Positions 47,116 through 55,393 of a stretch of 64,000 bases of DNA are shown here, one piece after another. The DNA lies in contig NZ_CP146343.1 in assembly GCF_037055275.1 (NCBI RefSeq), positions 382,001 to 446,000 on the forward strand, read 5' to 3'. Origin of the DNA: Pseudomonas sp. ML2-2023-3. GTDB lineage: Bacteria > Pseudomonadota > Gammaproteobacteria > Pseudomonadales > Pseudomonadaceae. The number at the start of each line of letters is the position of its first letter. The stretch's first letter is position 1. Under the pieces are notes generated by a model. It was not told the origin of the DNA and searched no databases. It saw only the letters and a list, made by a program, of their open reading frames with translations. A program made the position numbers and the translations under genes.

Positions 47116-49329
47116 ATGAAAGCGTTCGGCAAAATCCTGGGTCTGGTGCTTCTCGGATTGTTGCTGATCATCGTGGCCCTGGGCTTTGCCCTCAGCCATC
47201 TGTTCGATCCCAACGACTATAAAGACGAGATCCGCCAGATAGCCCGTGACAAAGCCCACATTGAGCTAACCCTCAATGGCGACATCGGCTGGAGCCTCTT
47301 CCCCTGGCTTGGTCTGGAGCTGCACGACGCCACCGTGGCAACCCTGGCTGCGCCTGCCCAACCTTTCGCCGATCTGCAAATGCTCGGTTTGTCCGTGCGT
47401 GTGCTGCCGCTGTTGCGCAAAGAAGTGCAAATGAGCGATGTGCGTGTCGAAGGCCTGAACCTGCGCCTGACCCGCAACAAGGACGGTCACGGCAACTGGC
47501 AGGATATCGGCAAGCCAGCAACGCCCCCTGAAACCGCCGCAACCGCCAGCACTGAGCCCGCCCCGGCCAGCAAGCCCGAGAGCGTCAGCCAGCCGCTCAA
47601 GCTCGATATCGACAGCCTGACCGTGAACAATGCACGGGTTGAGTACAACGACGAGCAAAGCGGTAAACAATTCAGCGCTGAGAGCATCCAGCTCAGCACC
47701 GGCCCGGTTCACGAAGCCACCAGCATCCCGGTCAAACTGACCGCCTTCCTGGGCACCAACCAGCCCGTGATGCGGGTCAAGACCGAAGTCGACGGCAAGT
47801 TGCGTTTTGACCGCGTACTCAAGCGCTATCAGTTTGAAGACATGAAAGTCACGGGCGAAGCCTCCGGTGAGCCGCTGCAAGGCAAAACCATGACGTTCGC
47901 CGCGCAAGGGCAAATTCTGGTTGATCTGGCGGCGAACGTCGCCGAATGGAGCAGCCTGAAGCTATCCGCCAACCAACTTCGGGCTTTGGGTGAACTCAAG
48001 GCCAACAACCTGAGCGACAACCCGCAAATCAGCGGCGGCCTGTCCATCGCCCAGCTTGACCTGGCCAGATTCCTCGACAGCATCGGGCACCCGCTGCCTG
48101 CGATGGCTCCCGAAAGCCTGAGCAAAGTCGAACTGGTCAGCCGCCTGTCAGGCACGCCGACCAGCGTGACCTTTGACGAACTCAACCTGAAAGTCGATGA
48201 CAGCACCTTCACCGGGCTCATCGCCATTGAGGACTTCGCCAAACAGGCCGTTCGCATCCAGCTCAAAGGCGACACGTTCGACGCTGATCGCTACATGCCG
48301 CCACCCTCAGCCGAAGCCAATAGCGCCAGTGTCGCCCGCAAGACTGAAGTACAGGGCGGCGAAGCCAACGCACTGGCCGCATCGGGCGATACACCCCTGC
48401 CGGACGCGCCGACCAAAAGCGGTTGGAGCACGACCAAAATCATTCCAGTGGCTCGCCTCAAGACCCTGGACCTCAATGCCGACATCAGTTTTGGCCAACT
48501 GACCCTCAGCAAACTGCCCATCCAGAATGCCGCGCTCAAGGCCAACAGCAAGGCTGGCGTGCTGACCCTCGAAAACCTGAGCGGCAATCTCTACAAAGGC
48601 AGCTTTGCAGCCAACGGCAGCCTGGACGTACAACCGATACTGCCGGTGATCAAACTGCAGACCCGCATCACCAATGTCCCGGTTGAAAAAATCCTGCAGA
48701 GCCAGGGTCAAAAACCACCTGTGACCGGCCTGCTGACCCTCAACAGCAACGTCACGGGCAGCGGCAACAGCCAGAGCGCGCTGATTTCGAGCCTCAACGG
48801 CACGGCCAACTTTGTGCTCAATGACGGCGTACTGCTCAATGCCAACCTCGAACAGCAATTGTGCAAAGGCATCTCCACCCTGAATCGCAAAACCCTGAGT
48901 GGCGCACCGCTAGGCAAAGACACGCCGTTCAAGGAGCTCAAGGGCAGCCTGGTGTTCCGTAACGGCGTAGCCAGCAATCCGGACATGGTCGTGCGCATGC
49001 CCGGCCTGAGCGTAAAAGGCGATGGCGACATTGACCTGCGCGTTCTGGGCATGGACTACCGCATCGGCATCATCATCGAAGGCGACACCCGCGCCATGCC
49101 GGACCCAGCCTGCCAGGTCGGCAAGAACTTTGTCGGCATCGAGCTGCCATTGCGCTGCCGTGGCCCGCTGGAACTGGGCGCCAAGGCTTGCCGCCTGGAT
49201 AAAGAAGGCCTGGGCAAGGTCGCGGCCAAAGTGGCGGGTAACAAACTCAGCGAAAAGCTTGAAGAAAAACTCGGTGACAGAGTCAGCCCTGAACTCAAAA
49301 ACGCCCTCAAGGGGCTGTTCAACCGATGA
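47116..49329 (+). CDS. AsmA-family protein
   Basis: 737 aa. One N-terminal membrane helix (ILGLVLLGLLLIIVALGFAL, ~6-25), then the AsmA N-terminal signature HLFDPNDYKDEIRQIARDK. A long periplasmic beta-rich region follows, with an Ala/Pro/Thr-rich linker (~135-155), and the conserved AsmA C-terminal domain (~560-680). AsmA-like proteins are thought to bridge the envelope and carry phospholipids. RBS AAGGA is present. The stop overlaps mutY by 4 nt. Confidence 0.9.
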   Translation: MKAFGKILGLVLLGLLLIIVALGFALSHLFDPNDYKDEIRQIARDKAHIELTLNGDIGWSLFPWLGLELHDATVATLAAPAQPFADLQMLGLSVRVLPLLRKEVQMSDVRVEGLNLRLTRNKDGHGNWQDIGKPATPPETAATASTEPAPASKPESVSQPLKLDIDSLTVNNARVEYNDEQSGKQFSAESIQLSTGPVHEATSIPVKLTAFLGTNQPVMRVKTEVDGKLRFDRVLKRYQFEDMKVTGEASGEPLQGKTMTFAAQGQILVDLAANVAEWSSLKLSANQLRALGELKANNLSDNPQISGGLSIAQLDLARFLDSIGHPLPAMAPESLSKVELVSRLSGTPTSVTFDELNLKVDDSTFTGLIAIEDFAKQAVRIQLKGDTFDADRYMPPPSAEANSASVARKTEVQGGEANALAASGDTPLPDAPTKSGWSTTKIIPVARLKTLDLNADISFGQLTLSKLPIQNAALKANSKAGVLTLENLSGNLYKGSFAANGSLDVQPILPVIKLQTRITNVPVEKILQSQGQKPPVTGLLTLNSNVTGSGNSQSALISSLNGTANFVLNDGVLLNANLEQQLCKGISTLNRKTLSGAPLGKDTPFKELKGSLVFRNGVASNPDMVVRMPGLSVKGDGDIDLRVLGMDYRIGIIIEGDTRAMPDPACQVGKNFVGIELPLRCRGPLELGAKACRLDKEGLGKVAAKVAGNKLSEKLEEKLGDRVSPELKNALKGLFNR

Positions 49330-50393
49330 GAAACGAGCAATTTTCAACGGCGGTACTGGACTGGTATGACCACCACGGCCGCCATGACCTGCCCTGGCAA
49401 CAGGGCATCACGCCGTATCGGGTGTGGGTCTCGGAAATCATGTTGCAGCAAACCCAGGTCAGCACCGTGCTGAACTACTTCGACCGCTTCATGGCCTCAT
49501 TGCCAACGGTCCAGGCACTGGCTGCAGCCCCGGAAGACGAAGTGCTGCACCTGTGGACCGGCCTTGGCTATTACACCCGTGCGCGCAACTTGCAAAAGAC
49601 CGCCAAAATCGTTGTCGCCGAACATGGCGGCGAATTCCCCCGCGACGTTGAAAAGCTGGTTGAACTGCCAGGCATCGGCTTGTCCACCGCCGGAGCGATT
49701 GCCAGCCTGAGCATGGGCCTGCGGGCGCCGATCCTCGACGGCAACGTCAAGCGGGTGCTTGCGCGCTATACGGCGCAAGAGGGCTACCCCGGCGAGCCCA
49801 AGGTCGCCAAACAGCTGTGGGCCACCGCCGAGCGTTTTACCCCCCACGATCGCGTGAACGCCTACACCCAGGCCATGATGGACATGGGCGCCACACTCTG
49901 CACCCGCAGCAAACCGAGTTGCTTGCTGTGCCCGCTCGAAAGCGGCTGCCAAGCGCACTTGCTGGGGCTTGAGACGCGCTACCCGATCCCCAAGCCGCGC
50001 AAAACCGTTCCGCTGAAGCGCACCTTGATGCCGATGCTGGCGAACGCCGAAGGGGCGATCCTGCTTTATCGTCGCCCGTCGAGCGGTTTGTGGGGGGGAC
50101 TTTGGAGCCTGCCCGAACTCGATGACCTTCAAGATATCGAGCATTTGGCACTGCAACACTCACTGACCCTGGGCGCACAGCACCCACTGGCGGGCCTTAC
50201 CCATACCTTTAGCCATTTTCAACTGGCCATCGAACCCTGGCTGATCCACGTCAAGGAGTCCGACCATCACGTGGCCGAGGCCGACTGGCTCTGGTATAAC
50301 CTCGCCACCCCGCCGCGCCTGGGCCTTGCTGCCCCGGTCAAGAAGCTGCTCAAACGCGCAGCCGACCTATTGAACGCTGGAGAGTCCTCATGA
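49326..50393 (+). CDS. mutY: A/G-specific adenine DNA glycosylase MutY
   Basis: 355 aa. It removes A opposite 8-oxoG. Seen: [18 protein letters not shown] helix-hairpin-helix (~118-135), catalytic Asp in [12 protein letters not shown] (~141), the 4Fe-4S ligands C-x6-C-x2-C-x5-C in [17 protein letters not shown] (~195-211) and a C-terminal NUDIX-like domain (~230-350) that reads 8-oxoG. It overlaps asmA and yggX by ATGA on both sides. Confidence 0.97.
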   Translation: MRNEQFSTAVLDWYDHHGRHDLPWQQGITPYRVWVSEIMLQQTQVSTVLNYFDRFMASLPTVQALAAAPEDEVLHLWTGLGYYTRARNLQKTAKIVVAEHGGEFPRDVEKLVELPGIGLSTAGAIASLSMGLRAPILDGNVKRVLARYTAQEGYPGEPKVAKQLWATAERFTPHDRVNAYTQAMMDMGATLCTRSKPSCLLCPLESGCQAHLLGLETRYPIPKPRKTVPLKRTLMPMLANAEGAILLYRRPSSGLWGGLWSLPELDDLQDIEHLALQHSLTLGAQHPLAGLTHTFSHFQLAIEPWLIHVKESDHHVAEADWLWYNLATPPRLGLAAPVKKLLKRAADLLNAGESS

Positions 50394-50662
50394 CCCGCAC
50401 CATCATCTGCCGCAAGTACAAAGAAGAACTGCCTGCCCTTGAGCGCGCTCCGTTTCCGGGCGCCAAAGGCCAGGACATTTTTGATCATGTTTCGGCCAAG
50501 GCCTGGGCTGACTGGCAAAAACACCAGACTTTGCTGATCAACGAAAAGCGCTTGAACATGATGAACGCTGAAGATCGAAAATATTTGCAGGGCGAGATGG
50601 ATAAATTCTTCAGCGGTGAAGAATACGCACAAGCTGAAGGCTACGTTCCGCCGACCGAATAA
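50390..50662 (+). CDS. Oxidative damage protection protein YggX
   Basis: 90 aa. The sequence begins [20 protein letters not shown] and contains [19 protein letters not shown], both diagnostic of the YggX / Fe(2+)-trafficking family. It protects iron-sulfur enzymes such as MutY from oxidative damage, which fits its coupling to mutY. It is the last core protein gene before tRNA-Phe. Confidence 0.96.
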   Translation: MTRTIICRKYKEELPALERAPFPGAKGQDIFDHVSAKAWADWQKHQTLLINEKRLNMMNAEDRKYLQGEMDKFFSGEEYAQAEGYVPPTE

Positions 50663-50726
50663 CCCCCGGTTTTACGGGGCTCGGTCCGTAAGCGACGGTA
50701 ATAATTAAATATTTTTCAAAAAATGT

Positions 50727-50755
50727 TTGACGGGTTATCGAAAAAGGCTTCTAAT
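50727..50755 (+). promoter_or_regulatory. Promoter of tRNA-Phe
   Basis: TTGACG (50727-50732), a 17-bp spacer and TCTAAT (50750-50755), followed by the GC-rich discriminator GCGCCCC. This form is typical of growth-rate and stringent-controlled stable RNA promoters. Confidence 0.8.
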
Positions 50756-50765
50756 GCGCCCCGTT

Positions 50766-50841
50766 GCCCAGATAGCTCAGTCGGTAGAGCAGGGGATTGA
50801 AAATCCCCGTGTCGGCGGTTCGATTCCGTCTCTGGGCACCA
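50766..50841 (+). tRNA. tRNA-Phe (GAA)
   Basis: 76 nt with encoded CCA. Acceptor GCCCAGA pairs with TCTGGGC; D arm GCTC...GAGC; anticodon stem GGGGA-TTGAAAA-TCCCC with anticodon GAA; T arm GGCGGTTCGATTCCGTC. It marks the border between core genome and accessory DNA. tRNA 3' ends are common integrase targets. Confidence 0.98.
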
Positions 50842-50853
50842 CTAATACCGAAC

Positions 50854-50886
50854 AAAAAGCCTCAGCCATGCGCTGGGGCTTTTTGC
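50854..50886 (+). terminator. Terminator of tRNA-Phe
   Basis: AAAAAGCCTCAGC-CATGC-GCTGGGGCTTTTTGC: a strong stem with a T-run 12 nt after the tRNA. Confidence 0.92.
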
Positions 50887-51504
50887 TTTCTGGGCCTCCC
50901 AAGACAGCCCTACGGGCCATTTTCGGTCCACGCCACAAACCAACACACGTCCCCACCCAACGCCCTAGGAAAGGCTCAGTAGCACAGCCTATAACCTTCT
51001 CGGCGACCTCGGCCTACGTAGAGGCCTTGCAAGCACCAGCATTCCCTCAACAAGCCATTTCTGCCCCCCGCCAACCTCACAGCAGCGCCGCATTACTTTC
51101 TCCCGTTCGCACGCTGCGGTGTCTTCACCGCTATTTTTCGCACAGAACCTAGTGGCAAAATGCCCTCAAGACCAGTAGTCTTCGTGCAGAGTTTGGAGAT
51201 ATTGCTAACGGGCTCGCTGGTATCACAAGTCAAGGAAGGCGCCACAACTATGTTCACAGCCAAGAATGGACTGCTCAAGCGCTGCCGAGCTGCATTAACT
51301 AACGCCGTGCACGCACATCAGCATCTTCGTCCCCCTTACCCAGCGCTAAAAAGTCCTCTTGGCACATCAACACCCCCAGCCACGAAACCCGAAAGACATC
51401 GCTCATGCAATCTTGCGGTACTCAGCGATGACATGCAGCCCCAAGACACCGCTGCCAACCATCAGTACAAATTCCTATCTTCAGCCTCATGTGCGGAGTC
51501 TCAG
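50887..51504. other. 618 bp without a supported gene
   Basis: The start of the accessory region. One frame stays open in front of the secreted-protein gene (from about 51160, with an ATG at 51250). Its codon pattern is irregular and Pro/Arg/His-rich, and no family is recognised. No second copy of the tRNA-Phe 3' end was seen here. It is probably decayed DNA left by earlier insertions. Confidence 0.4.
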
Positions 51505-51804
51505 ATGACTTGTAAGTCAAAAAAAATAAAAGCCGCATTAGCTATCTTACTGTCCATGCTTTGTCTAGAAGTCGCTCACGCCTCGAACGCCGAGCTTACC
51601 ACCGCAGTTAAGGAAAGCATTCAGCAAGAGTTTGGCAAAAACGCTGAGCTCAAATCAGTAGTAATAAAAGATCTAACTCTTATTCAAGAAGGCGATAATA
51701 AATATCGTGGGCTTCTTGAAGTATCAAGCCCTGATGGCGAGGAAAAATTAGCCGTCAGCGTCACAACTGATGGGGAAAATTTAATCTGGGAAATAGCGGA
51801 TTAA
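51505..51804 (+). CDS. Small secreted protein of unknown function
   Basis: 99 aa from ATG 51505, with RBS GGAG. Signal peptide MTCKSKKIKAALAILLSMLC ending near EVAHAS (~25). The mature part (~75 aa) begins with a helix (ELTTAVKESIQQEFGKNAELKS), followed by three or four strands ending in DGENLIWEIAD. The gene is AT-richer than the core. No family is recognised with certainty. It stands first in a run of three small envelope-protein genes. Confidence 0.65.
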   Translation: MTCKSKKIKAALAILLSMLCLEVAHASNAELTTAVKESIQQEFGKNAELKSVVIKDLTLIQEGDNKYRGLLEVSSPDGEEKLAVSVTTDGENLIWEIAD

Positions 51805-51882
51805 CTCTAGGTGCCCGCCAACCGACCCATGGCTTGTTTAATTACGAAAGCCAGTATTAATAACAACGTACTACCCAGTGGC

Positions 51883-51910
51883 ATGACAGACATCATATAA
51901 CTTATATACT
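51883..51910 (+). promoter_or_regulatory. Possible promoter of the small membrane protein gene
   Basis: ATGACA (51883-51888), a 16-bp spacer and TATACT (51905-51910), 22 bp before the ATG at 51932. Confidence 0.4.
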
Positions 51911-51931
51911 ATCAGACAGTTGGAGAAGCAA

Positions 51932-52252
51932 ATGGCATACACATCAATAATTTTCAAAAACCCTCATACGGGCGCAATGAAGGAAGCTCCCGTTGGCTTC
52001 TCATGGACAACACTCCTTTTCGGCTGCTTCCCTGCACTTTTTCGGGGAGACTGGAAATATACGTTAATTCAGTTTGTTCTGGCCATATTTACAATGGGTT
52101 TGAGTAATATTATTTTTGCCTTTATATATAACAAACTTTACATAAAAGACTTAATAGGCGCAGGTTTTAAAGGCCAATCAATTGCAAGCGGAGACATGAA
52201 TTTTGCCTCAGCAAAAATTGGCATGCAAATACCAATGCTAGAAACTGCCTAA
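51932..52252 (+). CDS. Small two-helix membrane protein (HrgC-like)
   Basis: 106 aa from ATG 51932, with RBS TGGAGAAG. The soluble start MAYTSIIFKNPHTGAMKEAP is followed by two membrane stretches (FSWTTLLFGCFPALF and LIQFVLAIFTMGLSNIIFAF, ~28-70) and a short cytoplasmic end. Proteins of this type in Pseudomonas islands and prophages are often labelled HrgC; the label is recalled from general knowledge, with no known function. AT-rich. Confidence 0.65.
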   Translation: MAYTSIIFKNPHTGAMKEAPVGFSWTTLLFGCFPALFRGDWKYTLIQFVLAIFTMGLSNIIFAFIYNKLYIKDLIGAGFKGQSIASGDMNFASAKIGMQIPMLETA

Positions 52253-52549
52253 ATTTGTACGCTGTAGCAGAAACAAGACCCCTCATGCCTGTGAGGCCAT
52301 TGCCTCGCAGGCTCGTCGGACTTGTTCAAGATGTCCTCTCCTTTAGCATTCCAGACATGGCGAGTCGGCTGCACATTTTGCAGTGCCAGGAACGTGTTGA
52401 TCGAGCTTTCCAATACGAGAACCGAACTGAAACTCCCATAAACCGCAGCCAAGAAATCAAACCACTAATCCTGCAGACTCGCAGCAGAATAAACCAAAGA
52501 TAAATTAGTAATACACAATAGAAACCATCACTCACACAAAGATAAACCC

Positions 52550-53212
52550 ATGAAGAAAATCACTAAGCTCGCTATGCTATCAGCACTAATATCACTGGTG
52601 GGCTGCAGCCCTCAAGAAACCCCATCTTCCACTGTAGAAGAATTCATTTCCGCGACAGAAAATGAGAATGCTGCGGAAGCAGCAAAGTATTTAACTCCAG
52701 AGGCTGCACTCTGGCTCCCCATGATGATTGCAGCCGCTCAAGAGCCAGGTCGCGCTGAAATCATAAAAGAAGAGATCAGTGCAGATGGAAATTCCGCAAC
52801 GGTCTACGTTAAAAACCCCAACGGCAAGGAACAGCCACTTCAGCTAATAAGATCTGAAGATAACTGGAAACTAACTATAACCATCAGAATGGGAGCGGCG
52901 CAGCAACCCGAACCAAAAGCCAAAAACTCCACCACACTTCCATTTACCGGTAAGAGCTTCTTCAACTTCTACGGTGGCACTGGAACTCAACAAAGCATCA
53001 CTATCAACCAAAGTGGGCTCGCACGAATAGAAAGCTATGGGACATCAGGAACCTTCATTGAGTACGAAGGGCCTTACAGCAATACAATAAAAACAAAATC
53101 ACAAACACTAAAAATTGACGACAATCAAATATATCTAATATCAAATGGAGAAATAGAAAAGGGCTGCGTAGACGAAGTTACTGCGTGTGCTTCAGAGCTA
53201 TATCCAGAGTAA
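52550..53212 (+). CDS. Lipoprotein with DUF4878-like N-terminal domain
   Basis: 220 aa. Signal peptide with lipobox SLVGC (Cys19). Residues ~28-115 (TVEEFISATENENAAEAAKY, then QPLQLIRSEDNWKLTI) look like the NTF2-like DUF4878 domain of bacterial lipoproteins. The C-terminal half (~135-220) is beta-rich and Gly/Thr/Ser-rich, and has two Cys near the end (GCVDEVTAC). The 297-bp gap before it holds nothing clear. AT-rich codon use differs from the core. Confidence 0.65.
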   Translation: MKKITKLAMLSALISLVGCSPQETPSSTVEEFISATENENAAEAAKYLTPEAALWLPMMIAAAQEPGRAEIIKEEISADGNSATVYVKNPNGKEQPLQLIRSEDNWKLTITIRMGAAQQPEPKAKNSTTLPFTGKSFFNFYGGTGTQQSITINQSGLARIESYGTSGTFIEYEGPYSNTIKTKSQTLKIDDNQIYLISNGEIEKGCVDEVTACASELYPE

Positions 53213-53332
53213 CCTCCACATCCAAATCCTCCTAACTGAGTACTTTTTATTTACCAAAAGACGCTCAGCTGCTTTCGCAGTCACATTGATCATAGGACTA
53301 CTTCTTGGCCTCCATTTTCTCGACATGATGAA

Positions 53333-53358
53333 AACTCCACGTTGGAAACCGTGGAGTT
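53333..53358. terminator. Hairpin after the lipoprotein gene
   Basis: AACTCCACG / CGTGGAGTT, a perfect 9-bp stem with an 8-nt loop. A T-run follows only on the minus strand. It could be a minus-strand terminator or a protein-binding dyad. Confidence 0.5.
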
Positions 53359-53406
53359 AGAGTTGATGACAAAATCATACATATATTATTTTCCTGGCCT
53401 GAAACC

Positions 53407-53433
53407 AAAAGCCCAAAATACTTGGGCTTTTTC
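53407..53433 (+). terminator. Terminator-like hairpin before the 52-aa ORF
   Basis: AAAGCCCAA / TTGGGCTTT with loop AATAC and a T5 tail. It ends 27 nt before the next start codon. Confidence 0.8.
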
Positions 53434-53459
53434 AATTCACTCAACGCCAGGAAACCACC

Positions 53460-53618
53460 ATGATCAACGTCACTATTTGTACCCGGCGCGTACAAGCCAG
53501 CATCAGTCAGCGCCCCCAGCCACCAATCATCTTTCGCATCGCTCCAACAGCCGCATGGAAGAATGCAGCCCTGCCGCGCCACTTCTCCGCATCACTAAAA
53601 CTCAAGTTCGAGCGCTAG
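53460..53618 (+). CDS. Small hypothetical protein of the integrative element
   Basis: 52 aa from ATG 53460, with RBS AGGA eight bases upstream. Begins MINVTICTRRVQASIS and ends ASLKLKFER; basic, no membrane segment. It is bracketed by two terminator-like hairpins and has the same layout as the other element genes, which is the main support. No function is known. Confidence 0.5.
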   Translation: MINVTICTRRVQASISQRPQPPIIFRIAPTAAWKNAALPRHFSASLKLKFER

Positions 53619-53630
53619 CTGAAGAGTAGC

Positions 53631-53651
53631 GCCTACCCTCCCTGTCCTCAC
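53631..53651 (+). repeat. Third copy of the 21-bp motif of the 55.1-kb inverted repeat
   Basis: This 21-mer matches 55101-55121 at 19 of 21 positions (differences at motif positions 5 and 15). It lies just before the hairpin at 53657. Confidence 0.7.
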
Positions 53652-53656
53652 TCTCA

Positions 53657-53687
53657 CCCCATGGCCAACTCGGCCATGGGGTTTTTT
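53657..53687 (+). terminator. Terminator-like hairpin before the 192-aa gene
   Basis: CCCCATGGCC / GGCCATGGGG, a perfect 10-bp stem with loop AACTC, then T6. It ends 19 nt before the ATG at 53707. Confidence 0.88.
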
Positions 53688-53706
53688 CGTTTCTGGAGAA
53701 CCAACA

Positions 53707-54285
53707 ATGACCAACCCAATTACCGCACTACGCCTGAAGACTCGCGAAGCAGCCAAAGTTGGCCAGTACTCGACCGGCCGCATCACTTACGAAGTTCTCG
53801 CTGACGAAGGCCGGGACAACATCTGGATTCGCATCATGAACAACGATAGCTCCGGCTGGTTCTCTCGCGAATTGCTGACCATCGAAAAGATCGAGGCCTG
53901 CGTCGAAGGCATCAAGGAAGGTGAAGCGATGTTGTCAAAACGCTTTGCTGCCGCCTTTAAGTCTCGCTCGGCGAACAACGCCGGGTTCCTCGCTGCCGCT
54001 CTGCGTGCCGAAGGGCTGCTGCTGCCAGCCCCCGAGCAGACCAGCCGCCACATCCTCGGTGAAGACTGGGAAGCCTGGAAAACTGGCCTGCTAGACCTGC
54101 CAGGAGATCTGATCGACTTGGCACCTGAAGAGAAAGCGACCGCCAAAGCCACCCCAGCCAGCACCACCGACGCATCAGACACCAGCGACGATGACGCAAC
54201 GGACGACGATCTGCCTGCGCCTGACAACTCTGAAGCGCCAGCCACAGAACATACAAAAGCCAAGAAAGGGCAGTGCAAAGGCTGA
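53707..54285 (+). CDS. Integrative-element hypothetical protein
   Basis: 192 aa, RBS TGGAGA. The first ~135 residues look folded (RITYEVLADEGRDNIWIRIMNNDSSGWFSREL, then SKRFAAAFKSRSANNAGFLA). They resemble hypothetical proteins carried by proteobacterial integrative conjugative elements (recalled, unverified). The last ~50 residues are a low-complexity Ala/Thr/Asp tail. GC content and codon use are close to the core, unlike the AT-rich genes at 51.5-53.2 kb. Function unknown. Confidence 0.7.
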   Translation: MTNPITALRLKTREAAKVGQYSTGRITYEVLADEGRDNIWIRIMNNDSSGWFSRELLTIEKIEACVEGIKEGEAMLSKRFAAAFKSRSANNAGFLAAALRAEGLLLPAPEQTSRHILGEDWEAWKTGLLDLPGDLIDLAPEEKATAKATPASTTDASDTSDDDATDDDLPAPDNSEAPATEHTKAKKGQCKG

Positions 54286-54300
54286 TCAGGAGGATTCGCG

Positions 54301-54693
54301 ATGCAACGCATAAGCACACCTGCTGAAGTGTCAGGACTAGAGGACGAAGCGATTCGTCGGTATGTCGAACGCAGGATCGGCGAGATCCAACTCGACGCAG
54401 ATCAGTGGACCAACGATTTTGGACAATTCTTCATCGTCGAACCCGGCGACAGCATGGGTTCGCTGGAAGAAGCAGCAGCCTGGCCACTGTTCCAAAGCCA
54501 CTTTACCGACAACTCACCCACCTTCGAGTGGGTCGAGGCATACGATGGGATCTACGAGATTGCCTACATCCTATCGGATAGCGGCCAATTCATCGTCGTG
54601 GTCGTTCCTGCCGACCACCGCATCGACAAAGCCCTACTGACTTTCTGCCAGCAGCATGCAACCAAACCATATTCCTCACCACCCCAGCCCTGA
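54301..54693 (+). CDS. Integrative-element hypothetical protein
   Basis: 130 aa with a strong RBS (AGGAGG). Acidic, soluble protein: EVSGLEDEAIRRYVERRIGEIQ, then FEWVEAYDGIYEIAYILSDSGQFIVVVVP. No catalytic motif is recognised. It lies 15 nt after the preceding gene, so the two are one transcript. Probably a conserved accessory protein of mobile islands (inference). Confidence 0.65.
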   Translation: MQRISTPAEVSGLEDEAIRRYVERRIGEIQLDADQWTNDFGQFFIVEPGDSMGSLEEAAAWPLFQSHFTDNSPTFEWVEAYDGIYEIAYILSDSGQFIVVVVPADHRIDKALLTFCQQHATKPYSSPPQP

Positions 54694-54771
54694 CCATTAC
54701 CGGGCGAATCACGCCTACTAGTGCCATGACCGTTTTAAGGCCCTTTTTCCCTACCTTTTAGGAGTTGATCG

Positions 54772-55077
54772 ATGATCTCCTCAGCTTTGCTTACCCGATT
54801 CCAAACAGGCCGCCTATTCGCCACTCCCGCCGCTCTGGCCGCTCTGGCCGCGCCGCTGGAGCACAACATCACGCCCCTTTCACTGCTCACCCACCACGTC
54901 ACCGGTGACTTCGGCCATATATCTCACGCTGACCTTCAGGCCAACGAGCACGCTATCGAGCACGGTGGCCGGATTCTCTCCAGCTACCAGCTCGAACCTG
55001 GATGCGCCCTCTGCGCCTGGGTCATCACGGAAGCAGATCGATCGTCAACCTGCGTGCTAATGCCGGACGACTACTGA
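54772..55077 (+). CDS. Integrative-element hypothetical protein
   Basis: 101 aa, RBS TAGGAG. The line LTHHVTGDFGHISHADLQAN, followed by HGGRILSSYQL and ending WVITEADRSSTCVLMPDDY, is a recognisable small family found in many plasmids and integrative elements. It is frequently and wrongly labelled a type I restriction subunit. No enzymatic motif is visible. It ends 11 nt before the inverted repeat at 55089. Confidence 0.72.
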   Translation: MISSALLTRFQTGRLFATPAALAALAAPLEHNITPLSLLTHHVTGDFGHISHADLQANEHAIEHGGRILSSYQLEPGCALCAWVITEADRSSTCVLMPDDY

Positions 55078-55088
55078 CTTGGATTGCT

Positions 55089-55188
55089 GGAAGCGATAGT
55101 GCCTGCCCTCCCTGCCCTCACTTCTTGGATCGTGATCGACCCACAGTGAGGGCAGGGAGGGCAGGCACGTTTCAGCAGCATCGCTTCC
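55089..55188. repeat. Very strong inverted repeat (23-bp perfect inner arms plus 9-bp outer arms)
   Basis: Inner arms 55099-55121 and 55146-55168 are perfect complements of 23 bp around a 24-nt centre. Outer arms GGAAGCGAT (55089-55097) and ATCGCTTCC (55180-55188) pair as well. Each inner arm contains the purine/pyrimidine-skewed motif CCTGCCCTCCCTGCCCTCAC; a third copy is at 53631-53651. It could be a replication origin or primase-helicase recognition site of the element (inference), or a transcription stop. Confidence 0.88.
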
Positions 55189-55360
55189 GAACCGAGCCAC
55201 TCCGACCGGAAATGGACCGACCGACCGCTGGAAAACAAATCGAAAGCTTTCCCCGCCCCACCTAGCGCCTTGCTAGGCGACACCTCATACCCCTCCCATC
55301 AAACAGTCACCCACCCAGGCACAAGGATTCCACAGTCTCGACTCGACCGAGCAAAAGCTC

Positions 55361-55390
55361 TTGACTTTAATCGACGACAAGTGGATTAAT
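55361..55390 (+). promoter_or_regulatory. Promoter with overlapping dyad upstream of the integrase
   Basis: TTGACT (55361-55366), an 18-bp spacer and ATTAAT (55385-55390). Inside it, TTAATC (55367-55372) and GATTAA (55384-55389) form an inverted repeat that could bind a repressor. It points into the structured tract at 55394-55800. Confidence 0.5.
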
Positions 55391-55393
55391 CTG

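Noticed and set aside
51160..51504. Extension of the secreted protein upstream of 51505, including an ATG at 51250
   Set aside because: The extension would bury a clear signal peptide and RBS, and its composition is irregular.
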